This document shows positions 12,752-23,327 of a stretch of 64,000 nt of DNA, piece by piece (the first letter of the stretch is position 1; each line of letters begins with the position of its first letter). This stretch comes from Hyaloperonospora brassicae. Its lineage: Eukaryota; Oomycota; Peronosporomycetes; Peronosporales; Peronosporaceae. The stretch spans positions 172,874-236,873 of the forward strand of contig CANTFL010000017.1 of assembly GCA_947650285.1 (NCBI GenBank), given 5' to 3'. A program made the translations under genes and the position numbers. The notes under the pieces were generated by a model that saw only the letters and a list, made by a program, of their open reading frames with translations, was not told the origin of the DNA and made no database searches.

Positions 12752-14374
12752 CTAATCTGAATCCGAGTCGGAGTCGGAGTCGTTCAGGATGTCAAACGGG
12801 TTGGCAATTTTCGCCGGCGCCGGTTCCAAGATCTTGGTCTTGACAGGCTCAGCACGCTTCGGACGAGGTTCCGATTTCCGTGCCGAAACGCTGTCCTTTG
12901 CGGCGGCACCACGACCGCCGTCGATGGGGCGACGGTCGCCGCGACCACGCCCTCGCCCGCGACGAGAGCCATCATCGCGAGAGCCCTTGCGAGCGGACAC
13001 AGCAACCTCCGCGTCAACCTTCGCTTTGACCTCCTTGACCTCCTTTGCTTTAGCTTCTTTGGCTTCCTTTGCTTTGGCCTCTGTGGCTTCCTTGGCCTTC
13101 GCTTTGGTCTCTTTGGCTTCCTTAGCCCTTTCCTTGGCTTCTTTGGCCTTCATCTCGCGCTCGAGATCCAGAGCTTTCTTGCGCTCGAGATCCAGAGCTT
13201 TCTTGCGCTCCAAGTACGCACTTTCATCGCGCGGCTTCGCCTCACCAAATATGCTGGGCTTGTGCTCAGCCGAATCTTTCTGCCCGGTAGAAGTGGTGCG
13301 TGGTAGCAGCGACAGACGCGGGCGTTCTTGTTGAGCAAGGTTGCCCTCACTGCGTCTCCTTCTCATCCGCAAGCAGCACAGTGTCAGACACTCTGCAAGA
13401 CAAACTGGTCTACTAGTGAGCCACTGCAAGCAATAACTTACCGAGAGCCATCAGCCGACGGACGATCGCTACGCTTCTCGAACCGCCCCTTGTCGCGCGA
13501 CATGCGTTCGCTCTCCAGCACTACGTCCATCTTGACTCGGCGGCCTTCAAAATCGTATCCATCCAGCCCGAGTGCCTGCACGAGCTTATCCTTGTCGTCA
13601 AACTCGACAAAAGCAATGCCCTTGGACCGATTTTCAAAGTCACGAGGAATGCGGATGTCCTTAATGCCATCGACACCAATAAACTCAGCCAGATCGTCTG
13701 GTGTCACCCGGTACGACAAATTGCCCACGAAAAGCTACAGCAAAAGCCACGACGTCAACAGTCTTAGTCCAGCAACCCGCCACCTTCCTCGTCTCACTAC
13801 TACTGCAGCTCCTCACTTTCCACGGTCCTACGTCCGGTACCGGATTCTTCGGCCGCTCCTCCCGAGGCGCACGCGTCTCGCGGTGCTCTTCGTACCCCCC
13901 ACGACGCTCGTCGTACCCACCGCGACGGTCATCACGACTGTCACGTCCTTCAGCTCGAGAGTCCCTGCGACCCGACGCTTGACGCGGTTCTACACATCAG
14001 TGCGAAAAACCGTATTAAACTCCCTCTCTTTTGTGACAGGCGCTGCTCGTGCCGTCCTCTTGCACGTTTCGAGTGCAGCCCCAACGATACGTGTACGCAT
14101 ATACGTATACAAGTATGTACAAACCATCGCATTGCTGCGCTTGTGGCTGCGTTTCGTGCTCTTCCGTCGGTGGTAAGGTCTCCGTCCTGTTTAAAACACG
14201 ATCGAAACACAGTCACACACGCCGTGAGCGACGCGTGGCGATCGCATCCACTCGAGGCCACAGCGCGACTCACGCAGGGATCTTGGCAGGGACCGGCAGC
14301 GGCTGGAAGTCCGCGTCGTCGTCGTCGGCCCAGCTGCTCGTGCCGCCGCGCGTGAAGCCCCCGTTCAGCGCCAT
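12752..14374 (-). CDS. RRM protein resembling translation initiation factor eIF4B
   Basis: Five exons on the reverse strand: 14374-14274, 14186-14125, 13989-13817, 13734-13442 and 13349-12752. They give 408 residues in one frame. The N-terminus carries SSWADDDADFQPLPVP, followed by an Arg/Asp/Gly/Tyr stretch (DRRGGYDERRGGY) like the DRYG region of eIF4B. An RRM starts near residue 113, with RNP2 LFVGNL and RNP1 KGIAFVEF. After the RRM come a Lys/Ala/Glu-rich helical repeat (many KAKEA units), an RGRGRGR box and a closing Asp-Ser run (DSDSDSDSD). eIF4B stimulates the eIF4A helicase at the ribosomal preinitiation complex. The RRM is certain; the eIF4B assignment rests on domain order and composition. 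The second exon is only 62 nt but is needed to keep the frame open. Confidence 0.82.
13010..13230 (-). repeat. Degenerate Lys/Ala/Glu codon repeat inside the eIF4B-like gene
   Basis: The reverse strand carries many imperfect copies of AAAGAAGCCAAGG-like units (encoding KAKEA/KEV). Next to them are two exact 27-base copies encoding LERKKALDL. This kind of coding repeat expands and contracts easily. Confidence 0.7.
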
Positions 14375-14949
14375 ACTGCTGCAGCTGCTGCGGTTTCTTT
14401 GGCTCTAGTTGGCGCGTTTCGCGAAATAGAAACGGAGGGCGATGACCAGCAGCGGATTGAGGGGCGTGCGAGGGAGAGTAGAAACGTGCTAACGGAACGC
14501 GTGACCTGCGCTAAAAAGTCGCGTTTTCTATCATGTCCTTTGGAGGGCGACGGGATCAACGTTCGGACACGTGACATACCGGTACGCTACCGACTTCACC
14601 ATCCTTTTCGCGGACCCAAACTCGCAGTGCAAACACGGGCAAACTAGCTCATGTGACGATAGTTAGCCTCAGGAGGTTCGAGTGATTTCAGCAGTGTACG
14701 AACTGCGGCACGTGACGACGGGCGAATCGTACAAAGTGCTTTTTACAGCGCTCGTGCCTCGAATCGATGGACGGGCAAAGTCGCGTGGCAAACACAAGAC
14801 AAACCCGCCGTGGGGAGCACTTAGAAACGCGCGGGCTGTCAGTCGACCGCCGTCGCGCCCACCACCAATCAAACGCACCCAATCCCTCCACTGCTTCCGA
14901 AGTGCCATTGTCTGGTGCCCCCCAGCAGCCGACGACGACTTTGTGAGCG
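14375..14949. promoter_or_regulatory. Divergent intergenic region between the eIF4B-like gene and RPF2
   Basis: These 575 bp separate the start codons of two divergent genes that both serve protein synthesis. They probably contain both promoters. No coding frame here is convincing, and no core element was recognised with confidence. Confidence 0.45.
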
Positions 14950-15975
14950 ATGGCAGGCGGCGGCAAGTCCATCAAGCACACGGCGGGCAAGCAGGCCCAG
15001 CGAGCGACAAAGAAGGTGACCAAGCAGGCAGCCAAGACCAGTCGCAAGGTCACGAGCGTCGCGAAGCCGAAGCGGCTCAAGGCGTACGTCCAGCGCGCGC
15101 TCAAAGCCAAAGAGCCGAAGCTCGTGGAGAACACTAAGAACTTGCTGGTGCTGCGTGGCAAAAAGACGAACGAGGACGTGAACGAGCTGCTGCGCAACCT
15201 GCGCATGCTCAAGGCGCCGGACGCGAAGTTCATGGGCAAGAAGAACGACATCCACGTGTTTGACGACGAGAACAAGGTCGAGTTCCTCACGCAGAAGAAC
15301 GACGCGAGTCTCTTTCTTGTCGGCAGCAGCACGAAGAAACGGCCGAACAATTTGGTGCTGGGCCGCACGTTTGACGGTCACATTCTCGACGTGGTCGAGC
15401 TCGGCTTTTGCAACTTTAAGCCTATTCGTGCGTTCAAGTGCAAGAGCAAGAAGGCCCCTGGGTCGAAGCCCAACTTTGTGTTCACGGGCGACCAGTGGGA
15501 GAGCGTGGAGGCGTTCGCGAAGCTCAAGAACATGTTGCTGGACACCTTTCGCGGCACGATCGTGCGCAGCGTGAACGTGAAAGGGCTGGACCATGTCATC
15601 GTGTGCACGGCTTGGAAGGAGACGGTGCTGTTCCGCTCGTACTCGATTGACTTCAAAAAGGGCGACGAGTCGCATCCGCGCGTCGAGTTGGACGAGATGG
15701 GTCCGCGCTTTGACCTGCAGTTCCGCCGCACCAAGTTTGCATCGGCTGATGCAATGAAGGCGGCCACGAAGAAACCCAAGGGCTTGGCTCCCAAGAAGAG
15801 GAAGAACATCTCGCGCGACGAGCTGACGGGCGACAAGCTAGGACGCATTCACATGGACCACCAAGATGTGTACTCGATGCAGAGCCGCAGGGTGAAGGCG
15901 TTACGCAAAACACCTGCCGACCTCAAGAGCGGCAAGGATGCAGGAGACGGCGAGGGAGAGGAGACGGAAGCCTAA
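14950..15975 (+). CDS. RPF2: Ribosome production factor 2 homologue (Brix domain)
   Basis: A 341-residue intronless frame encodes a Brix-domain protein of the Rpf2 type. With Rrs1, Rpf2 brings the 5S RNP (5S rRNA, uL18, uL5) into the 60S precursor in the nucleolus. The basic N-terminus is followed by the Brix core: LLVLRGKKTNEDV, then ASLFLVGSSTKKRPNNLVLGR, then DMLDTFRG-like and VIVCTAW strands, and a closing DLQFRR motif typical of the domain. A Lys/Arg-rich tail contains PKKRKN, a likely nuclear or nucleolar signal. The length is close to that of yeast Rpf2 (344 residues). The start is the first ATG and gives a complete N-terminus. Confidence 0.95.
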   Translation: MAGGGKSIKHTAGKQAQRATKKVTKQAAKTSRKVTSVAKPKRLKAYVQRALKAKEPKLVENTKNLLVLRGKKTNEDVNELLRNLRMLKAPDAKFMGKKNDIHVFDDENKVEFLTQKNDASLFLVGSSTKKRPNNLVLGRTFDGHILDVVELGFCNFKPIRAFKCKSKKAPGSKPNFVFTGDQWESVEAFAKLKNMLLDTFRGTIVRSVNVKGLDHVIVCTAWKETVLFRSYSIDFKKGDESHPRVELDEMGPRFDLQFRRTKFASADAMKAATKKPKGLAPKKRKNISRDELTGDKLGRIHMDHQDVYSMQSRRVKALRKTPADLKSGKDAGDGEGEETEA

Positions 15976-16175
15976 CGTATAGATCATGACTAGCTTTTAC
16001 GCGAACGATGTAGTCGTTTGCTCTATCAAGCAATAGCGCACAAATACACGAATCATTCATGCTTTGCACTCTCCATGTGCCATCCATGAAGTTGTTTGCG
16101 AATGCCCGCTCTGAAGTGACGCCGAGGCAACGGAGGGGTCGTCCGGTCAATTGCACGCAACGTCCAGGTCTCTCT

Positions 16176-17290
16176 TTACTGCAGCAGCTTGGCCAAGTGG
16201 TTGAAATCCGAGACAAACAGATCCGCACCTTCCTTGACGACATCACGGGTGACAATGCCGCCGAATCCGACAAAGAGGTCGGCAGGTGGGCGCGCCTGGA
16301 GATCCGTCACGCCGTCACCAACCATGGCAATCTTCTTGTAGCCATGAATCCGCTTGATGCTGGCAGCAACACATTCGTAGCAAGGAGCAACAAGTCAGTG
16401 ACATTCGCAGGTCTTTTACATCGACTGCTTCTGGGCAACGTACACTTCAATGGCCTTGGCTTTCCCACCGTCGCGCGCCGTGAGCTCGGCGTCATCGAAA
16501 CCATTGTACTTTCCATCGCGGTCAAAGAAGATGGTGTTGGCGTAGATGTTGTAGAGAGGGATGCCAATCTTCTCAGCCACGGGCTCAATCATGAGGCGAA
16601 AGCCACCCGACACGAGAAACACAGCAATGTCCTTTTCTCGTAACACCGCTATGAGTTTCTTGATGCCTACAAACGCCACCACGTCATTGAACGCCACACG
16701 TCGTCAGCCATGTACTCTTTCGGAGCTACTGAAATGAGTGAACGACGATCAAGACTGCCGTACCCGGCGTGAACTTGGGCGGGTGCTGAGCCAAGCAGTC
16801 CTGGATGTCTTGCCTGGACGGCCTGATGATGTCGAGACGAGCTGCAAGTGCGTCTTCAAACTTGACGTCTCCGTTCATGGCCCTGCGTCACGTACCAACA
16901 AGACAACGACAGCACCGAGTGAGCCCTCGATGCTGACAACGTCCAGCCTCTACACTACCTTACTTAATCGTCCACTCTTGGACAGCCTTGCCAGCGCCAC
17001 AGTGTGCAGCGAGCACGTCAATGCCCTCGTCCTCGCACACAGTGCTGTCGACGTCAAAGCACACTGCGCCCACGGAGCGCCAGATGTCGCTCACAGTCTC
17101 GGGCTCAGGGGACGATGTAAAGCGGTCCAGCACGGAGAGAGCACGCGCAGTGTGCTGTGTTCCGAAGTATTCAGTCCGTCCGTCAGTCAGTCAGTCAGTC
17201 ACTTCGCTAGTTGTGATCCAGTACGGTCTCAGTGCGTCGTACCGGAGCTGCCAGCGAACGGGTGAGTTTCGTGAAGCGGTGGGCGATCAT
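16176..17290 (-). CDS. serB: Phosphoserine phosphatase
   Basis: Five exons on the reverse strand: 17290-17243, 17154-16964, 16882-16764, 16666-16420 and 16359-16176. They encode 262 residues. This HAD-family enzyme removes phosphate from 3-phosphoserine in the last step of serine synthesis. The nucleophile motif is CFDVDSTVCEDEG (Asp50, Asp52), motif II is VFLVSGGFR, and motif III is MVGDGVTDLQARPPAD. The first small exon (MIAHRFTKLTRSL...) is basic and may be an organelle-targeting presequence. The exon 4-5 junction uses a GTAAAA donor and leaves about eight more residues before motif III than in human PSPH, so that junction is the least sure. Intron 1 contains a (CAGT)n run at 17183-17201. 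Confidence 0.9.
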
Positions 17291-17594
17291 TGGGCTTCAG
17301 AAGGTTCAGTTCGGGTCGAAGTTGATTGTGCTGACAAATGGAGCTCAAACGGATACTGACGATGATGCCGAGTCGAGCGTTTCGTACCGGTACTTTTTTT
17401 CGAGTAAGCGAAAGTGGTTGTACCGGTATATCCCGGTGTCGCCTGTCAATAGCGACGAACACACACTGGCCATGAAGGATGCTGGTGGTGGCAGCAGCAA
17501 CAACTCGTGGGTCTGGAAGGTAGCGTTGATTTTATTTTGCTGCAAGTGTTGCATAATTCTACAGTCGCGCTAACATATCCGATAATACATGTGC
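17291..17594. other. Intergenic region between phosphoserine phosphatase and the phosphodiesterase
   Basis: About 300 bp lie between two genes on the same (-) strand. The region should hold the 3' end of the phosphodiesterase transcript and the promoter of serB on the reverse strand. No gene was seen. Confidence 0.5.
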
Positions 17595-19397
17595 TCAGTG
17601 AGTAGCGGCAGCTTCCTGCCGATCCCACTCGGCAATGTTGTTCTCAATACCGTTCACGAGCTCGTTCACGTCTAGCCAGGGGATGCCATTCAGTGCTACG
17701 ACCGCCGGGAGCGCCATCTCTTTGAGAAAGCACACCTGACTACCCAGGAACTTCTCGTACGTCCACAAGTCACGGAAACAAAACCACGGACTGACCCGCC
17801 ACTGCTCGCGCTTGTCCAGCTCGCCCTGCTTGTAGTGCTCGTCGTTGAGGCGGAATACCCACTTCTGGTGGTTTGTGAAGGGCTTCATCGTCTGGCTGAT
17901 GTCGCTCACGTGCATGGCGATGCGCAGCGCACGCACTTGCAAGCCCTGAGGCAATACTGTGTCCTCTTCCTCGAGCATCTTCCACTCGTCCGCCGTCGTG
18001 TTGTTCACTTCAGCGAGCAGCTCAGGCTGATAAATAAGAGCTGTCGCGGAGATGGTTTCACGGACGACGTCGAGTACCTCGTTTTGGTAGACCGGCGTCA
18101 TCTTGGACAGGATGCCAAACTCAGGGTCGACGACTGCCTGCAAAGCCAGGTCCATGTGCTTGGACTCCATCGGGGCCTTTGTAGGGTACTTCCGTGCGAT
18201 AGGGTGGCCAGTCTTGATTAAAAAGTCATTGGTCAAGCCAACGTGCTCTACGTCGTGCATGACCGCTGCCAAAAGCGCGCCAATCTTGTTGTGGTGCGAG
18301 ATCTTCTCGCCCAAACGTGTATTCCACAGCAACATGAAAAGCGTATGCATCACGTCCGCGGCGTGAGTGGCATTGTGGAACGGCATACTATCGTCGTAGC
18401 GCTCCTGAATATGCCTCAAGAAACTCGGCAGAACGCTCAGGTCCAAGAACTCTTCGCCACCATCGATGCTCACAAAGATCAGCATGCCCACGCACACGAC
18501 CACATTTCCTGGCATCAACTCCTCGAGCGCAATCACATCAAACCCTGGCGTGCCGAACGACGACTTGACGATCTGTACAACCTGATCAAGATGCCGATCT
18601 GGCACAGCACAGCGAGAGCAGATTTGACGGATTTCAGCGCCACAGTAGATCTCGGTTGGAAGGCCTCGTTTCCTCGACACAGGGGCGGCGGACATGGCCC
18701 CGGTGGAATCACCAAAGCTCATGGACCCGTCTTCATCAATGTCTTCCCAAGACAGCGTGGTCGGTTGTAGCTCGCCACTGCTATGCCTTGTTACGATAAC
18801 GTTCAACTTGGTGCGAATAGCTGCGGGGGTCGGCACGGACTTGCGGTAGTACGCCTGTGCGCGGTCAAAAGCCGTGCTGCGACGTCGAATGCCGGCAGAG
18901 ACCGACTTTAAATAGGAGGTTAGCGTCTTGATCTTGGCTTCAATGACGCCCGGTACCGGGATGCGCTTGCTCGCCATTGACGAGATCGACCTAAAGTAGT
19001 GCTTCTCGTACACGTAGCTGCTCCCGTCCCCGGGGCTCGCACGCACGTCCGCGGCCGACTTGCTCATTGGAATCTGCTTCTCGTTCTCCAGCTTGGGGTC
19101 ATAAATGCAGCTGTCTCTGTCGTCATCGTCGTCGACAGGGGTCGGGCCGTCATGTCTCGACGTGAACACAAACTGGGCACTAGACGTGGACGAAAGCACT
19201 GCTACGGACGGCGACGACGGTGACGACGGAGCCAGGACGACTGGAGCTGGTACGGAAGAGGCAGGGGCGGCAACCGCCACCACTGCCTGGGGTCGACCGA
19301 AACCCAAGAAGTGGTCCATGCGTCGAGTCATAGAAATGCCAAGACAAAGTGGCTGTGTGTGCGCGAGGTCGCTCGCTCGGGGCTCGACGGGGAGCAA
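17595..19397 (-). CDS. 3',5'-cyclic nucleotide phosphodiesterase (class I)
   Basis: A 600-residue intronless frame ends in a class I PDE catalytic domain that hydrolyses cAMP and/or cGMP. Metal-binding motifs are in order: FHNATHAADVMHT (about residue 337), the family signature HDVEHVGLTNDF (about 378), and the distal Asp in AMHVSDISQ. The glutamine that fixes the purine ring is expected in the last 60 residues, but nucleotide preference was not judged. The first 300 residues are low-complexity (Pro/Ser/Ala/Val near 40-75) with no recognised GAF, PAS or membrane segment. Several in-frame start codons are possible: 19397 gives the full length; 19331 and 19319 would remove 22-26 residues. Confidence 0.93.
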   Translation of the reverse strand: MLPVEPRASDLAHTQPLCLGISMTRRMDHFLGFGRPQAVVAVAAPASSVPAPVVLAPSSPSSPSVAVLSSTSSAQFVFTSRHDGPTPVDDDDDRDSCIYDPKLENEKQIPMSKSAADVRASPGDGSSYVYEKHYFRSISSMASKRIPVPGVIEAKIKTLTSYLKSVSAGIRRRSTAFDRAQAYYRKSVPTPAAIRTKLNVIVTRHSSGELQPTTLSWEDIDEDGSMSFGDSTGAMSAAPVSRKRGLPTEIYCGAEIRQICSRCAVPDRHLDQVVQIVKSSFGTPGFDVIALEELMPGNVVVCVGMLIFVSIDGGEEFLDLSVLPSFLRHIQERYDDSMPFHNATHAADVMHTLFMLLWNTRLGEKISHHNKIGALLAAVMHDVEHVGLTNDFLIKTGHPIARKYPTKAPMESKHMDLALQAVVDPEFGILSKMTPVYQNEVLDVVRETISATALIYQPELLAEVNNTTADEWKMLEEEDTVLPQGLQVRALRIAMHVSDISQTMKPFTNHQKWVFRLNDEHYKQGELDKREQWRVSPWFCFRDLWTYEKFLGSQVCFLKEMALPAVVALNGIPWLDVNELVNGIENNIAEWDRQEAAATH

Positions 19398-22300
19398 ATC
19401 GGACCTGCACCTGCGTGTCTACCGCGCGAGCGACAGCCAAAGTACTGCTGCCGAGCGCTTCTGTCCACTAAAAGCCGCCCGCTCTCCCAGCGCGCGCTGT
19501 TTGCCCGTCGTTTAACTTGTCCCCGCAAGACTACAAATGGCACTCTCCATCTTCTTTGCGCCCTGGAAACCTCGCACGGCTCTCCGCCGCTTTCTGGGCA
19601 CAGCAGTGAAAGTGTCTCACGAAAGCGAGGGGGCGCTGCTCCAGCTGGAAGTCCATATCTCGGCCTGTCCGTATACTCAGGTGAGGGTAGTGCAAACGAC
19701 GGCTAGCAGCGCCTGACTACAACGACGTATGTCAGCGTCGCTTTGTGACACTTTGGGGCGTTCCGTTTTGACTAGACCTAACTATGGCATCACAGACGTA
19801 TCCGCCACCACCACCACCACCGCTACCCCACTTGAGTGAGTGTACGTGAGAGGTCTCAGAAAAGAGCTCTCGTTTCGACGTCGCGTTCGTCCCCTTGTCG
19901 CGCGTAGCCGGTAGACCAATGTAAAAGCGGTCCGGGCTTTTCAATGCATTCGCGGCAGTGCCACATCCGCTTTTGCCCTGCTGCTTTATCTAGCAACAGA
20001 GGGGGCGGCAAGGGGTTTTGCTGTTTCTTTTTTCGCCGAGGCTGGTGCCAGTGCAGCACCTGTGCGGGACGCAACTGGCAAGCAGCAGAACAAGTAAACG
20101 TGGTCTCGGCCAGGGGATAGTCGGGATAGCAAATCTCGGCCCGACCCGACGGGGCGCACAAGTCGCTGCGGCTCGACTAAAAATACTGCAACCACACGCG
20201 CGCGCGTGTCACGAGCAACAACCCGAAAAGGGTCGGGGCCCGCGACTCGCCTCTCGCGTAACGCGAGGGACAGCCGCTTCTGCCTGGGCCAGGAGGTGAA
20301 TCCATCCCAATCGAAGGTAGAACCGGTCCGCTGTCGACGAAAACGTGGCAGCGGGCGGCGGTATCATACCGGGTACGTGCTTGCCGTGACGCGGTTTTCT
20401 GCGTACGGACAGGGCATGCTGCGACGTGCCGCACAGGCGACGGCCGGGCGAAAAGTATCTGAAAACTCCACCGAGGCTCGAATACCCAAGTGACGATGTA
20501 CTGTACGGGAGCCAGTGGGTCCCTCCCTCCCTCCTCAAAGCGATAAACTTGGAGATGGGCAGGGGCTAGGGAACGACGTCTCGACAAGATGCAGCGAGCT
20601 ACGTGGCCCACACACCGTCTGAACTTCAAGTCGCTCAAGCGTCGCGCCGAGCAGCCCTCATAATCGAAAATCGGACGTCCGAGCGACCCATCTCGGATAC
20701 GGTGGGCAGCGCGCGACTGTCTAGGGGCCCCTATGTTGACCGCAGTGGTGAACAATCGACACTCGTCGACTGTGTGACCCGGCGCGATGCCGTGCCGTAT
20801 CTCAACGCCGTTCTTCCTCAGCTACAGACCAGGGGCTTGCTTCTCAGGGCTGTTACAAGATCGGCGCAGATAGATCTGGACAATTGCTGCCACACAGCAC
20901 AACTGGATTTGTAGTGGACGCGCGCACGGGGGAACAGGAACGTGATTGATTACGCGGATGACGCGCACCAGCAATTGACACTGGCGCATAGCACGAGTGA
21001 CCGAAGTTGCTGGTGGAGATAAGAGCAGCTGGAGACCTAAGATAGATGGAACGATGGCTTTGATGGAGCAGCGCGCGAGGCAGAAGCTGGATGCAGCCAA
21101 GCACGTCGTGTATTGCAGCGCTGACCGACTTACGATCTGCACAAACGCTGATGGCGAAGCGAAATAGAGTATGCGCCACCAGGACAACGGCACGCTGGTG
21201 GTCGACTTTGTGACGATGAATGGGTTGCACGAGGAATGGAACGGCAAGTCTTGGTGTGCCTTGCGAGAGCGTGGTGGGTGCCGGCGACGAAGCGCATCTA
21301 CCACTAACACAGCGTTACTGCTGAGTGGGAGCTGCGTTGAGTTCGATGGAACGCAAATTGCGCATGGGACATGTGGCAGAAGTGCCACTCGTACGGGAGA
21401 TCGATTGAATCTTGTGGGCGATCAGGTACTTGTTCAGCAGCACGCGAAGGAAACGCTACATCATTGGAGCTCTGTGTAGTATCTCGCTTTGGCTTGCCTC
21501 ATGAGACTCGTTGGGACTGGATTACATACAGGAGGGCGCGACAAACTGAAACGAGAAGCTGCGGTTGACAGGGAAGAGACTGAGAGAATGCGTTACTACG
21601 AAGTAGCGCTATTGCAATGAATTTGGCAGACCGACTTGCGAACAGGGCGTTGGTGACCAAACGCGTGATTACGTCCGTTGACGCTGAGCCGCGCAAGCAA
21701 CAATGGTGGGAGATTTGCGACATTGCCGTGGAGTGGAATCGTACGACCCGGGGCTATCCCTTTCGCTGCGGCTCAGATTTGACAGAAGCCTTTCGTCAAC
21801 GTTGGTGCATTGAAGCGCTCCAACGCGACTTTGCTCTACGTTGATGCTGGAAAGTCGACGTATTGCTACTGTGAAGCGTTCTGTGCTAGCATGGTATGTA
21901 TGGACCACGGCGGTGACGTCTCGTCATGTTTGCGAGGCATCGTGTCGCACGGCGCTCACGTGGAAAGGCGTTGTTTTTTGCGACCAAGGATTGTGATACA
22001 GGGTGCCCGGTCTGACACACGTTCGATGTCATTAGCAACGCTTTCGCGAATGGCGGCATCGGATTTGATGCCGTTCTGAACATGCTGAAGCACGACCGCA
22101 CTGCTTGCTTTGGCGCATGATCTTTTTAGCATGGGGTAACTTGTGTAGATCAAGTGCGCCGAAATATGTTCGCGCATGGATGCTGTGCTACTCGATGGTA
22201 GTTTTCTGTACATGCACGAGCGGCAGAGACACGCTTTGCCTTCGCCGTAGCCGCTGGTGCAATTTTCAGTTGCTTATCCTGCACGCTGTGCAGCACAGCA

Positions 22301-23327
22301 TTCTCCATCCCCCTTAGCATTGCACAAGTAAATGCTCCGACCTACATGTCCCTGGATTTCGTTTGTACGTTTCAGACGCGCGTTGCAGTTGCTACTCGTA
22401 GCAGTGCGGTCGAGACAAGTGAGGGGCTACCGCAATACCGGTATGGCACACTCATGCCACGAGCACGCTGACAGCAGCGGCGCTGACCGAGTTTGTCTCG
22501 AGCACAGTACGCAGTTCAGTGTCTGCACACGCCGCCAGTACATCGCTTGAAGACGATCCGAAGCACATTGTGGTTTTGCGATGGGCGAAAGGGCACAATT
22601 ACGCCAGGCACACCTCCCATAACAAATAGTACAAACAAAACGTAAAAGCAAATCATAAAGGCGTTTCAAAGTTGAAAGAATCCATCCCATAAAGTTGCCA
22701 GCCAACACAGAGACGCGCATGATATGCGGGAAGAAGCATGTTTACTCCATGGCTTCTCTGCTGAGTCAGTCTTGCAGAGCGTCTTGACACGTTCTTTTTC
22801 CGATTGCCTAGGCGATCTGACGGTGGTATTGTGTACCATGAGGCGGTAGAGCGCGATGGAAAAGAAACGCGTGCGATCCACAGTGGGCAGGTGAGCAGGA
22901 AGACGCGCGCACATCACGTGCCGCTGCCGACATGACCATACAATAAATAGTTCGTCCCTTCCACGAGGACAAGACTGCGCTCAGCCACTCGCCAGTATTT
23001 AGGTTTTGTTTTCCTTTTACACTAAATATATGGAATAACGCCCTGTGTTGAAGTTCTGTTGATCAATGTGTGGAATGCCGCAATCTTTCGGGGTCTGTCC
23101 ACGACCGCAGTCGTCGGAAAGCCGTGGCGAATCCGCCCCAACGTTGTTAAAAGACGGTCAATGATTGGTCAATCGTCAGAAAGGTTGCGGCGCAGTGGTC
23201 ATCCCTCCTTTGGTCATAGTCCGCGTGGCGATCCTGCGGAGGGACGACATCGTCAACGTGCAGAAGCTTTCCCCTGACGCACGCCCACTTCGACTTTGCG
23301 CTGCAAGAGAGAGAGAAGAGCATCAGA
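19398..23327. other. 3.9-kb region without a supported gene, possible gene relics
   Basis: No frame shows a known domain. Between about 21060 and 21480, and again near 21480-21600 and 22040-22100, the + strand has short protein-like stretches broken by stops and frame changes. They could be remains of one decayed gene. The last 50 bp before 23328 contain CCCACTTCGACTTTG (about 23286-23300), a loose match to the oomycete initiator and possibly the start site of the next gene. Confidence 0.4.

Noticed and set aside
14869..15675. Reverse open frame opposite RPF2
   Set aside because: Antisense shadow; no family features.
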